Shown here one piece after another: positions 51,451 through 63,119 of a DNA stretch of 64,000 bases (position 1 is the stretch's first letter; each line of letters begins with the position of its first letter). Source of the stretch: Symsagittifera roscoffensis (taxonomy: Eukaryota > Xenacoelomorpha > Acoela > Convolutidae); the NCBI RefSeq assembly GCF_963678635.1, contig NC_087068.1, positions 60,140,872 to 60,204,871 on the forward strand. The letters run 5' to 3'. The notes under the pieces are model-generated. The model was not told where the DNA came from. It saw nothing but the letters and a program-made list of their open reading frames with translations, and searched no databases. Both the position numbers and the translations under genes were made by a program.

Positions 51451-52700
51451 GTTTCGTTCGACTACCAATAGGTTGGGTTGTAAGTGGTCTGTTGCCGCCG
51501 TCCGTTGAATCAACTCTTCATTTTTTTAAGTGTATTCTTGAAGGTTCTAGTTTGACTGACCAGTTAAAACTCTGGTACGAGTTGGAATCATATGCAGCTT
51601 TCAAACAAGTCGATGCCCGTTCTGCCGCGGATTAACTTTCTTTATCCAACCCTAAATCTGAAACTTTTCATAACGGTGAAAGATACCTTGTGCCTTGGAT
51701 TGATAGTAATGTCAGTCTGCCAAACAACTTTTACTCTTCACTCGCCCAATTTCAAACATTGGCTTATGTAAAGACCCTAAACTGCGCAAAAGATACGCAG
51801 AGACAATTAGAATGGACATTGGGAAAGGCTATGTCATTACTGTCGAACAGCATGATCCACTTAAGTGTTCCGATTCTGAGTGGCATGGTCCGCAACATCC
51901 CTTTTTAAAACCGAAAAAGTCGGGTAAGGTGTGCCGAGTCCCTAATGAGGCTTGTACGTTTCACGGCAGAGCCTTAAATGAGTCCTTATTGATGGGTCAG
52001 GACCTTCTCCAAAAAGTAACTTTTGTAATTTTGCGATTCCGTCTACACAAGTACGCCGTCTCCGCGGATATAGAGGGTATGTTCCTTCAGGTTTTTCGCT
52101 CCGTTTTTGTTTCGCTCAGGTTTTTTTTGTGGCGGAGGGATACCACTTCCGATGTAGTAGTTAACAATTACACTCGCCACATAGTCGGCGCACGAGATTT
52201 GCCTGCATTCACCAATCTTCCCTGCAAAAAACAGCAATCGATAATATGTTAACATACCTCGAAGCTTCATCATTCGTAAATTTTACATGGACGATCTTCG
52301 GATTCGTTCGAAAACATTACCCATACAATTAAAAGTAGCTGTGATTTGGTTTCGTTACTTAAATTGGGAGGACTTAACATGAGTCATTTTGTCAGTAATA
52401 CTGACGAAATTACCTCAGTAATGATCCCCGAGGATTGCGAAACCCCAACTCCACTCATCAAAGAAAAATGTAACAAAGCTGAACAATCATCAAGCGTCTT
52501 AGGTCTTAAGTGGGACCATGTGAAAGTCACATTGGTTGTTACCAGAGGTGCGAATCGTCCTCTCAATAAGGCAATAACCCAATAAACCGTCTTGAGTTTC
52601 GTCTCATCTGTGTTTGACTCAATTGGGTAACTAGCTCCGTACACAGTTAGGACCCGTCTTTTGCTTTAAGATATTTGGAAAATCAGTGGTCAAAGTTGAG
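51450..52700 (+). pseudogene. BEL reverse transcriptase remnant
   Basis: WYELESYAAFKQVDARSAAD, then GKGYVITVEQHD, VPNEACTFHGRALNESLLMG and YAVSADIEGMFLQV, and the catalytic FYMDDL near 52285. Fragments fall in at least three frames and are interrupted by stops. Confidence 0.85.
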
Positions 52701-52740
52701 ATGACGAATTGCCGGAAGACCTTAAAAATAAATTTCTAGG

Positions 52741-53226
52741 GTGTCACTCCGGTCTCCGTCTCTTAGGGCAATTGACTATTTTCCGCTGTTTTTCACAGAA
52801 CCTGTGGATCAAATGGAGCTCCATTTGTTCGATCTTTTCTGTGCGGTTGAATCTTGCATGCGCGATGCGATTCTCGAGTTCGCACAAAACTCAAATACTG
52901 CTGCTCTGCCTGCCACACGACTGAAAGATGAAATACTGAAAGCACTTACCGTTAAGATTAATCATGTCTACATATGGACAGGTAGTACCACGGTTTTGCA
53001 GTGGCTAAGCTCCAATGACATTTTACGTGTATTCATCGCTAACCGTGTCGGCGAAATCCTCGAATCGGTCACTATTGATGAGTGGCGCCATGTTTTGAGC
53101 GGCGATAATCCAGCTGATACCGATATACGAGGGATTTCTTCGGAAGCCCTAAGGATAGCTGCTGGTTTATTGGTCCAAGAGTTCTTAGGACTACTGATTG
53201 GCCATTTAAACTCGACAAACGTGTGA
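52741..53226 (+). pseudogene. BEL peptidase A17 / RNase H-like region
   Basis: 161 open codons. Diagnostic pieces: VYIWTGSTTVLQWLSSNDIL, FIANRVGEILE and WRHVLSGDNPADTDIRGISS. The family usually has an Asp where WTGS has Gly, so one catalytic acid may be lost. Confidence 0.85.
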
Positions 53227-54600
53227 TCAAGAAAAATAAATTGAAGGGTCCTTCTTGTGATGTCGATATTTGCTTGTGGACATCATGTTTCATCTTCATC
53301 GATGTCACATTCATCAAACATCCCAAACACAGGTTCAATTTGGAAACGTTCAGTTTCTTCACGAGGTATAAAAGAGTTGTCGCGTTTAATTTGAGGGTGC
53401 TTCCTTCACATACGCATTTTCACGGTGAGGACTTATTAATCACCGATCCAATTGAACTTCATTTTGCAGAAAAAAAAAATCATCTTGTTCCGATGGAATC
53501 CTTACCCGTTGAATTGAAAACACTCACTGCTGGCAAACCTATTATGAATAGCAGTAAAATTGCCACATACTCTTCCTTTATCCGTCCCGCTGGTATCGTT
53601 CCTTCCACCGACCGGGTCGTTCACTTAGTGAGTACCGAGCTTCATACTAAGCAACCTTTATTACTCGACGCCCGTCATACCCTAGTCCGTTTGTTGGCCC
53701 GAAGCATTTTCATCAAGGCTTAGATTACATGCACTCCGTTTTAAATACAAAATATGCAAAACTTGGGTCGCGTCGACTACTTCGGTCTTTCGAAAATCAA
53801 TGTGTAACATGCCGTAAACGCACAGCAAGTACTATCCTGCCAAGTATGTCCGATTTAAATGACGAACGTCTCGGATATAAGCAACCACCCTTTGATTATA
53901 CGGATGTTGTTTACTTTGGACCGCTTTATGTTCCGGTTTGCACGAGCACCGAAAAAAAGGGAACTTCTTTTCACTTGCCTCACCACTAGGGCTGTACACC
54001 TTGAGTTTGTGCTATCTCTGGACACTAGTTCTTGTGTCATGGGCATTGAACGGACCATTGCTTGTCGTGGTACACCAAGCACGATCTGTCCACCTTGTCC
54101 GAAGCGTGAAGCGCGTGCTTTACGATTTACTAGGCAGTAGGCGACTTACTGAAGAGGCGTTAGGAACAACACTCTGCTTAGTTGAGCAGGCCTTAAACTC
54201 GAGGCCACTGAAGCCCCGTTAGCACCGATTCAAGTGAGTTAGAAGCAATAACACCACATCATTTTTTGCTTGGACAACTTTCGCTTTTACCCGGGAACAC
54301 TTCGATTACAAGAAAAAGTACATGCGAGCGCAGTCGTACGCTAATGCAATTTTGTCCCGCTGGCTTCGCGAATATGTTCAATTACAGGCGGTCTCGTATA
54401 GGTGATTGAGCCAGATTGTTCGCGTGGGTACTACCCTCTTGCCCGAACTTTTAAGTTACAATATGGACAAGACGGTTGTGCACGATCCGTCCTTGTTAAG
54501 ACTGCAAGGCTTGAACCCGAGCGGCCGACCGTTAACCTCGATCCGGTTCTTCCTTTTCAGGGGCGGAGGATGTTGCAACGCAAAGGTAATCTAGAGTATA
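53223..54600 (+). pseudogene. BEL integrase remnant
   Basis: Contains GSRRLLRSFENQCVTCRKR (zinc part, about 53770), TDVVYFGPLYV (core, about 53896), CLTTRAVHLEFVLSLDTSS and LVEQALNSRPL, and a C-terminal DUF5641-like segment (VGTTLLPELLSYNMDKTVVH near 54424). Frameshifts separate the pieces. Confidence 0.8.
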
Positions 54601-54850
54601 AATGCATATAAAACAAGTCAGGATGTCTGTCCGGCCAAGATACAAAACTATCACGCCGGTCAACCAAGTTCGAGTCCCCACGGGCCCATGTATTAAAATA
54701 CCAAAAAAGGGCTTTCTTCCTAATTGACCGTTTTAACTGTTTTTTTTTGTTGGTTTCTAATTAGGTTCAGCCTTGATTAAGGCTGACCCCCAAAAAAGAG
54801 CAAATTGTCTCAAGGAAATTATTACCGGTTCTTGTTGAGTTTTCATCCTA
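54590..54850 (+). mobile_element. tRNA-Leu-derived SINE, copy 2
   Basis: Homologue of 31475-31735: AGAGTATAAATGCATATAAAACAA then GTCAGGATGTCTGTCCGGCC (A-box region), AGTTCGAGTCCCC (B box) and the same tail to TTACCGGTTCTTG. It sits at the 3' border of the BEL remnant. Confidence 0.78.
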
Positions 54851-54962
54851 TTTGACTGTTTTTTTCTTTTTTTTGGTTCTAATTAGTTTCAGCCTTGATT
54901 ATGGCTGGCCGCCAGAAATAGCAATTTGTCTCAAAGACAACCTTACCGGTTTCTCATCATAA
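54847..54962 (+). repeat. Tandem partial SINE tail
   Basis: CATCCTATTTGACTGTTTTT, GCCTTGATTATGGCTGGCCGCC and TTACCGGTTTCT repeat the SINE tail without its tRNA head, directly after copy 2. Confidence 0.7.
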
Positions 54963-54969
54963 ATTGTTT

Positions 54970-55062
54970 TCAAAATTGGCCCTACTAATGGGCATTATAT
55001 CAAAATGGGACTGGTCCAGACAAAAATCAGCTATTTTTTCTCACTCTTTTTAAAAAAGGGGT
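54970..55062. repeat. Dispersed module P, copy 2
   Basis: GGCCCTACTAATGGGC, ATGGGACTGGTCCAGAC, TCACTCTTTTTAAAAAAGG as at 31365-31465. Confidence 0.7.
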
Positions 55063-55270
55063 GTTCGGAGCAATAGCATCGATAACCAAATTCATAATCT
55101 TGATAATCAGAACAATCATCATAATAATCTGAATATCATCACAATCATAAACAAAATGAACATTATCATATACATGATAATTATAATCATACTGAGTTGA
55201 ACTATAAGAAAAATAATTTCAAGAATAACTATACGAAAACACAGAATAATCCGACATCATAATGAAAAAA
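55063..55270. repeat. ATCAT-rich module Q, copy 2
   Basis: Continues directly from module P and matches 29575-29800 in order and motif. This shows that P and Q belong to one repeat. Confidence 0.6.
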
Positions 55271-56575
55271 AAAACTAAAAATAGGAGAATAATGGTTTTT
55301 TTTTGCCTTTTTCTAAGCTGATTCAATGCTCGGGATATCAGTCCAGTTGATTCTTCGCATAGCAATCTAGGCAGTTTTAAGCAGAGTCATATTACTTTTG
55401 TGATAACCCTTTTTGTTTCTTGTTATCAATTTTTTATCACTTTGCGTTGGGAGTGATATAACCAAAAAGACCATTTACCGCTAGTCTACATCAGGCATGG
55501 AATAAATCAGCGGCCCAAAAATCCACCTAATGTTTGCATAATTCAACGATGTGTGAAAGATAAAAAAATTATGTAAGTCTGAGTTGAATTTGATAAACAA
55601 CTGACAACAAATAGTTCTTAGTTGAGGTTCAGTTGAAAAATCCACATTCTTTAAGATTTTCCCGTCTTTTTAGGGACTTTTTTAATCTGTTGTATTGAAA
55701 TTTAGATCATTTTCAGTAATATCAATTTTAAATGACCATTACCGAAATTTTTCAGTTTTTTCTCTATTTCGTAAAGTTTAAAATTTTTCTCTCATTCGAA
55801 AGTCTATTTCAATCAATTTGAATTTGATTTGGATAAAAAAAATTGAGCTCAGTTTGAGATCAAATCAAACCTATTTTAAAATGGTTGACATATATTTGTT
55901 TGCAGATTAGATTGAAGATCAGTTCAAAAATATTTAAAAGTGCAACAAATCAATCTTAAGTTTTCTGTTCATCAGTTTTTTCTTAAAACTAATTTTGATG
56001 TAATTTTCGTCCTCCTACTTTTTCCATGCTAAATTCGACCTCAGCCCATTTGTTTCAGTGTGACAAGTTTCATCAGGTACGTTTTATAAAAGGAAAGAGA
56101 GCCTCAATTTGTCTTTTTTCTCTTTTTTTTTCCAAAATTACTTTTCAATATACTTTTGATAATTTTGAGACCATTTTCAATATCTCGTTCGGGATTTAGA
56201 ATGAACTAAGGACTTTTAGTGCTTCTTGGGTTGGTTTTTTTTATTCAGAACGAATTCGGCGATTATCTTTATAAGACTCAAATAAATTTTAAAACGTTAC
56301 AACAAAGACAATGATTCTTTGAGCTCAAGTGGAAAAAGATATTTCTGCTGTTTTTTGTTAAGTTCTAGGGTGTAAAAATTAAGCCTTTTTGTCAGGCGTT
56401 ATGCGCAAAAACTTATGATCCTTTCGAAAAATTGACAAATGACACTGAAAACGTCTATATACTTATGGCAACTTAAACCGCGCTAAAAAAAATCTAATTT
56501 GAAGTGAGGCAATCTAGCTCTTCTTATTAAAACCATATGCGACTGTTTTTTTGACTTGACTATATAAAAAAATAT
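55271..56575. other. AT-rich non-coding spacer
   Basis: No supported gene, RNA or structured repeat seen. Confidence 0.4.
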
Positions 56576-58560
56576 TTAATGTGGCTGTTGATTCGAAAAA
56601 CTGTGTAGCTTTAGGGGGTTTCTTCTCTAGGTTCGTTCTCTCTTTACTAACGACACCGCAAAGTCTTCTCTTGGGCAGTGAATTCAGCGGGGCGACCGAA
56701 ATTCACTACTATCTACAAGCCCCAAAGGGTTATTTTGGTGGCAACTATTCTGCATTGTATTAAGTTGCTTGCCCCCTTCTGTGTATTGTTCTTCCGGCTG
56801 TCTTGTCTAATCAATACAATCGCAAGAGTTTCCAATGATAAAATAATTTAGATGATTATATGTCCAATTACATAAGGCTCTGAGTAGCCAGGACATAATC
56901 TAATAATCAAATCAAAAGGAAAGGGTCCGCAACTTATCAGCGTAATTTCCTCCTTGCAAATAATTTCCAATTAACTCCACTAACACTAAACTGTTCTCTA
57001 TTTTGAGAACCTCTGACGAGAACTAACTATCTACTACCAATTACCTGACTAACTAGCTATAATTGTTCTCTCTAATTAACTGAGAACCAACAATACTCTC
57101 TCTCTCTCTCTCTCTCTCAATATCAGTTGATGTCTTCTCTGACTGAAAACCAACTACTCTTATCGGTAGCTAACAACTGTTCTAACTCTTAAAGGTTCTC
57201 CGGTACTCTCCAATTCCTTATCTTTCCTTACACTTAGCTTTAGTTAAGTCACGCCATTCCCTATTGGTCCTGAAATCCGCCTAAATCACCCGTCCGCATA
57301 TGTTTTAAGACTATATCCTCCCCCTGTCAACTCTGCCAAGTGCCAACTTCGTTTTTTTTTATCACTGTTATCACGTTTTTAGATACCCGGTATGCGGTAG
57401 ATGTCATAATTGGTCCAAACAAACAATTAACATACGATTATAATCAGCAAATTCCTGACTTCAACTCGAGTTCAACTCAACCTCCAAACTATGCTAAGTT
57501 TACTCAGTGACCCTCCTAAAGGGTTTATTTTAAATATCCCATTGACGTTCCGAACTCCTAAGGGTAGGGGGAGGCCTTTTCATGGGTAACTAATTATTTT
57601 CAAGCATCTAAAATTTCTCTCTGTGTTCTATTCCAATCCCGACTTTCTAGCTATCAGGGTACGGTAGTTTGTCTTTTAGGGGTCAAATTAAACCAAAAAG
57701 TCACCTCCCAGAAACCAAATAAAGTCCCCGTTCGTTCATTCTATTTAGGAGATTGAATTCTCATGCTACTGTCCTATTACTATCAGATTGCTCTGGAACT
57801 ACTTTTCTTTAGTCTAGTTGAATTGCTATTAATAGATCATTCGCCAAGCTGAACGGAATTCAATGTTTACCAAGTCCACTTCGAATTAATTCTACTACTC
57901 CAAGGTTCCAATGTAAAAGCTATATCTCTATCAGCTTCTGCTCTAGTTCCCAATATATATGTTTTCCCCCAAACTTCGGCAAGATGGCCCATTTTCAGTT
58001 CCAGCGGTTGGGCTGGGGAATAAGCCACTTTCCGGGGTTAATCCTGGGGGTTTTCTATACAATGTTTGGAGTCAAACACCCAAAGGTCAACTTAAAGTCA
58101 CCCGGGGGTCAACCTGGGTGAAACTTTCATACATCGGCTCAGAATTCCATGGGGATCCTAAATATCAATTTTCATTCAAATCCCATTAATACTTCACAAG
58201 TTATCCCATTTCTAAGGACAATTTCCTAGGAGTCTGAAATTCCAAACTTAAGTTTCCCTTAACTAGGCCTACAACATACTTAAATTTGAGCCCAAAACCG
58301 CCGCTAGTTTGCGAGTTCTCATAGGGCCATTTACAATTCCGGGGACCGTTATCACTTGGGGCCGGGGGTTCCGAAGGGTCTGGATTTTTGCATGCCCGGG
58401 TCAAATCATCTCTAGTATCCGTCCTATGAGTTTCATAAAGCCCCGGTAGTTTACATTGGGGGGGTGTTTGCAAAATCGGTACCATGTTAAAATCCTTCTT
58501 AGTCTCTATTTGTTTTGATCGATTTTGCAATTTGCTACTTAACTTAATGACGAATCAATC
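56576..58560. other. Unassigned GC-richer segment
   Basis: Base composition shifts toward GC, most clearly at 57960-58480. It has open frames on both strands (57959-58189 plus, 58201-58530 minus) with no recognisable domain, and dense CT-rich stretches (57000-57130). It may be an old transposon or host gene remnant; it cannot be decided here. Confidence 0.35.
57096..57118. repeat. (CT)n microsatellite
   Basis: Uninterrupted CT dinucleotide repeat within a CT-rich region. Confidence 0.9.
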
Positions 58561-61500
58561 TCACGCTCTGGTTACTATAGCATGAATCACAGTAGCATCA
58601 CCAATTCTATAAACTGTTCAAAGTATATAGTTTATAAAAGTTTTCTCTACGAACATTTTTGGAGAGCAAATACAGGACAGATTGCAATGCACGGCTCCGT
58701 CTTGTTTTAAAGATGAGCTTTGTACTAACAGAATTTATTTGAAGCATTCCTGAAGTAGGCACAAGGCTTATAAAGCGTCTCAAAACTGGAGTGTTTAACG
58801 ACAGATTGGAGTATGAATTTTACGAACTTCATCGTTTCGTAAAAACAGGCATGCCCTTCTGCAACTCTAATTGTTAGAGAAAACTTGTCAGAAATTCGAA
58901 AAACTTTACGATAACTTGTCAGAAGTTGCACAAAAATCATTAATCTGTGTGTGCAACTGACCTCAATTTTTGAAACCGTTTTCGGCGTTGGGTTGATCTC
59001 AGATCGATGACACTAACAGATTGAGTGGTTCAAAAAATTTGATACGGTTGTGATTCTTTGTTTTCATAGCCGGACATCATTTAATGTGTTTTCAGGCGTA
59101 GAGTTCTCAAGTAATTTATGGCGTTAAATTTTTCTTACAATTGTTGCCCTCGTAGTTTAATTGTCCTTAAAATTCCATAATTGTCAAAAAAGAAAAGGGA
59201 AAAATACGCCACAATCATCCCTCTCAGTTCTTGTTTGGTGTGACAAAAATTTTTCAGCCATAAAGGTCAATTTGAAATCTGAGAACAATTCAATTCATTT
59301 AAAAAGGCGACAAAATTTTGAGGTTCCCTGTTTCTCTATAGACTCTGTTCAGATGAGACGAACGATGATGCACAGTTTTTTAAGAATGCTAAGCTAGGAC
59401 TGCAAGCTGGAGATCTTTGTATATACAGGGTGTCCAAAAAAAAGATCCCAACTGGCAAAAAAAACGGTCAAATAATCAAAAAACCGAAAAAAAAACATTG
59501 GGCGTAGCCGTATATGCAGAGGAGTTTCCCACAACCTGTTCTATCCGTTGAACCCAAAGTCTCAGATGAGGGTAGTTTTTGAGAAATTGTAAGAGTTCCA
59601 CAAGTTTCGGTCAAAAATCGCGGTGTAAGGTAAAAAGAGACTAGGGTATCAGCCAGGCCCACAGAACAGTTAGTGGACTTGTCATTAGTACCATTTTTTT
59701 GGAAAGCGATAGGGTAGTGAAAAAAGGAAAAACATTTCCAAAGCATCTCAAAAAAAAATCCCGATCCGATTTATTTTTAGATTACATGATTTTGTCAAAC
59801 AGGAACTGCAGCCAAAATTGTTTTTAAAATATGAGAAACTGGGCATCTATACGTTTCAAACTGAGATCAGTATCTTTGGGCATCAATATCTTCCAGACAA
59901 TGCGACCAGCGCATCAAAATCCATCCGCATCAAAATCTCTGACTGTTAAAAAGGCGAAAAATGTTCGAAATAGTCCAACCCTGAACAGATATTTCAGAAC
60001 CAAGAGAATCAAGTATCAAAACTTTCTTAGCGCTGAGCATCAATATCTTAGGGCACTAAGCATCAAATTTCTGCCTGTTAACATGTCGAAAGTTGCCCGG
60101 AAAAAAACAACCGATAACAGAAACTTCGAACCTAATGGCAGAAATTTGATAGAAGGAAACAACATTTTTTTAGCCCTGGACATTTATCTTTTTCAGACTG
60201 AGGTCAAAACTTTTCAGACATTTAGTCTTTCACTTGCATCGATTTTTTTTGCTTTTTTTAATAAATTTTTTTTTGTTGAAATGCCCTTCAACTTTTTTTT
60301 CCAAGACAGACTTCAAAGCTTTTTTGAATGCTTCATCTTTTAATGTTTTTTTTCTAATTGGATTTTGAAAATTAGTCTCCAGTTTGAAACTAGACATATA
60401 AATGTGTTCAATTGGCATCAAAATATGCATCAGTTTCGAAATTTTAAACTAAAAAGGAAAAGGTAAACGAAAAAGGCAATAGGCAAACAAAGTAAAGTCA
60501 AAAAGGCCATTGATCATATATATTATTGCAACAAGACTTATCGAGGTCCGTGAGTTGTTCAGATCGGTGGAACAAATATCGGCATTTCCAGGGCCGTCTT
60601 GACTGAAAAAAGCCACAGCTACCTGGGCTGAGGTGCTCGACTCATGACTTTCGATATCCGTTTTCGACTTTTTCAGTCAAACATTTTCCGTCTTGAACTT
60701 TTTGAGTCGAACGATGTCCGTTTTCGACTTTGTTCGACTTAACCAGACATTGTTCGACTTTGCTCGAATTTATCGGACATTTTACCGAGAATTTACCGAA
60801 CCGTCCTAATTTACGGTAAAATTCTCATTTGACCATTTCTATTGAATCAATTGTCGAAAACCTCAGCCTAGCCAGCAGCAAAATATGACAGAAAGAGCCA
60901 AGAACTTACAGACCGTAGATTCGTACAGCCCGAGAAGAGGTGTTTGACTTAACACAACCAAAAACAGCTACGTTTTGACCAAACCGACTAAAAATGGCTA
61001 AGTTCTGGATTAACTGGATTAAACGAGCATTTAGCAGGTTGACCTCTATACAAAAAATGCACACAATTTTGTAAAAAATAAACAGTGTGGTTTGGTAAAC
61101 TAAGACATTTTTTTAAATTTTGGAGAGTTTTGAAAACCAGTTTGATCAACCTGAATAAGTCGGCAATTTTGTCGAAGTTTTGAAAAACCCCCTCAAAAAA
61201 TCTTAAATCCTCGATTGTAATGTTTAATACAGAAACTGTAGGTTGAAGATTCATTATAGATCAAATTTGTACCCTGTTTCTCTAATGGGAAAATTTAACT
61301 TTAAATCTTTATAGGTTTTTTTTCCGTTCATGTTCTCATCGACAGATCTTGCGAATTTTATGTTTCAATTTTTTGAATCTTTCTGGTTCTTTTATTTACT
61401 ATCTCAACCTTTTAAATTTTTTCGAAGACCAAATGGCACCAGAAAAAAACACTTTTTTTGTCGTACCAAGCGGTAGAAGGCCTTTGCTCTCTTAATTTTC

Positions 61501-61850
61501 TCACAACTTGATTAATTTCGTTCCCCGGTTGACTATACTACAAAAATCCCCTATTTCATAACAGCTGTTTGGTTTAATGGTAGTTTTCAGTATTTTACAG
61601 TTTCTGCAAGCAAGCTAAAGTTATTTTGGTTTTTTAATATTATTTTAAAGTACTAAAATTAATTTTAGTTTTTTAAAAACTTATTCAGGTAACAGCTTTC
61701 AAACTGCAGTCATAATATCTAATTGTTGCACATTAAATTTCGATACAAAAACAAATTCAACATCTTAATGTCTATCCTGTAAATATTTTAAGGGCTGACT
61801 TTGAAAAGCTTGTTTCAGTTTTTTTTAAATCTAAGATAGTAACTTTTAGT
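58561..61850. other. AT-rich non-coding region
   Basis: Contains TATACAGGGTGTCC at 59422-59435, a sequence often seen at ends of invertebrate DNA transposons, without a partner found. Phrases such as CATCAATATCTT recur at 59880-60050 and account for the 170-codon frame 59831-60343. TCGACTTT-rich degenerate repeats lie at 60647-60790. Confidence 0.4.
60647..60790. repeat. Degenerate TTTTCGACTTT repeats
   Basis: Five or more variants of TCCGTTTTCGACTTTxTTCxxxC alternate with ACATT spacers. It looks like a small degenerate minisatellite; a similar CGACTTTGTCGGTCGC piece is near 28610. Confidence 0.55.
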
Positions 61851-62097
61851 CACGTCGGGTTCTTGGTTGGACAGAGTCTTCACAAAATGTTGTGATTTAG
61901 TATTTAGTATCTATTAACCTTGACCTCTATAGATTAATCAAGTATCAGTTAATGTCTACTCTACGAAGTCCAGTGGACTCCGCATCACTAGTTGCTCTTT
62001 TCAGACATCGGTCAGTTTTCTTTTACTCATTATTTTGATTCCTTTTTAAACTTACATAGTTAGCATCGTTACCAGTGGTATTTACACACTTTTATTG
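61851..62097 (+). repeat. Probable LTR 3' part of a second gypsy element
   Basis: Non-coding DNA directly upstream of a TGGCGCAGTCAAC primer-binding-like sequence and a gag frame, where a 5' LTR would end. Boundaries cannot be set because the second LTR lies outside the window. Confidence 0.35.
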
Positions 62098-63095
62098 TGG
62101 CGCAGTCAACAACTGATTCGAATTTGCGGGGAATACCCGCCTTTTGGCCAAACCACACGGTAGAACCCCTCACCCATTGGAACAACTGGATAGACCAATT
62201 TCATCTGGCTATCATTGCTAAGGAAAATCTAGATATAGACAATCTAGAGGAACCAATGGAAGGGGAAACAACGATACCAGTCCTAGAAGGCGCCCCGGAT
62301 TCAGAAACTGACCCACAGAAGAAATCTAGGGAGGCCAGAAATAAAAAGACCATGCGAGTCTACGAGATAAAAGATTAGCAAAAGAGAAACGAAATTTCGG
62401 AGGAATGAGGAGATATGAGGCCGACAAGACGCAAGATCAATTTTATATTTGGCCCTAGGAGCAGAAGGAAAGAGAGTATTTGCTCAAAAACACCCAAGAA
62501 TAAAAGTCTTAGGAATCTCGTTCAAAGATTTTTTCGAACTACTAGAAGCTGCTTTCATCAAACCGACAAACATAATGCTTGCACGATATAAACTGCTAAG
62601 CAGGAAGCAAAAGGATAAGGAATCCTATGAACAATTTTAGGGCGCACTATCAGATTTAGCAAGATCATGCAAAATTGGAATCAAAGCTGAACAGGAGTGG
62701 ATCAGAGACGTATTGATTTTTAACATGAAAAACTGTGACTTACAACGTAGATTACTTTCGGAATTTCTTAATCCAGTGGATGCACTCAACCAAGCCATCA
62801 TCGACAAAAAAGGCTGCTACTACCACCTGAAAGAAACAAATATTGCAAGATCATTCAACACGGCAGGAAATTGCGGCAGAGTGTACATAAATTTTAATAA
62901 TGTAAAAAAGGAACCAACCTTGAACATAGAAAGATCTAATACTTGTATGAAATGCGGAAATGCGTTTATCAAGGTTCATCTGAATGTGTGTCCGGCGAAG
63001 GAAATAATCTGTAATATTTGTAAATATAAAGGACATTTTTGAAGACTGTGAAAACCGAAAGGAAGAAAACCCGCTGTAAATACTGTAGAAGAATC
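62097..63095 (+). pseudogene. Gag of the second gypsy element
   Basis: Pieces: an N-terminal GIPAFWPNHTVEPLTHWNNW segment, an acidic linker, a capsid-like part (62449-62640: KVLGISFKDFFELLEAAFIK, ARYKLLSRKQKDKESYEQF), and a double Cys/His region (CMKCGNAFIKVHLNVC then CNICKYKGHF). Frameshifts lie near 62375-62450 and 63040, and a stop at 62638. Confidence 0.8.
62098..62115 (+). other. Candidate primer-binding site
   Basis: TGGCGCAGTCAACAACTG begins with TGG and lies just before the gag frame. The tRNA partner is not identified. It overlaps the nominal start of the gag frame, which uses GTG there and so probably starts elsewhere. Confidence 0.4.
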
Positions 63096-63119
63096 TGTAA
63101 GTAGTCAGAATTGTTCATA

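Larger units (their letters stand above)
49508..54600 (+). mobile_element. Degenerate BEL/Pao retrotransposon
   Basis: Plus-strand pieces in BEL/Pao order: gag (DUF1759-like), DUF1758-type protease, reverse transcriptase with FYMDD, peptidase A17/RNase H region, integrase zinc and core, and a DUF5641-like end. Many stops and frameshifts interrupt it. Its 5' LTR is absent: the gag start lies about 10 bp from the end of the old gypsy LTR. No 3' LTR was recognised before the SINE at 54590. Confidence 0.88.

Noticed and set aside
59422-59435. TATACAGGGTGTCC as a DNA transposon end
   Set aside because: No inverted partner or transposase was found nearby, so no element can be called.
59831-60343. 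170-codon plus ORF
   Set aside because: Internal CATCAATATCTT-like repetition and Phe-rich homopolymer tail; no protein-like domain.
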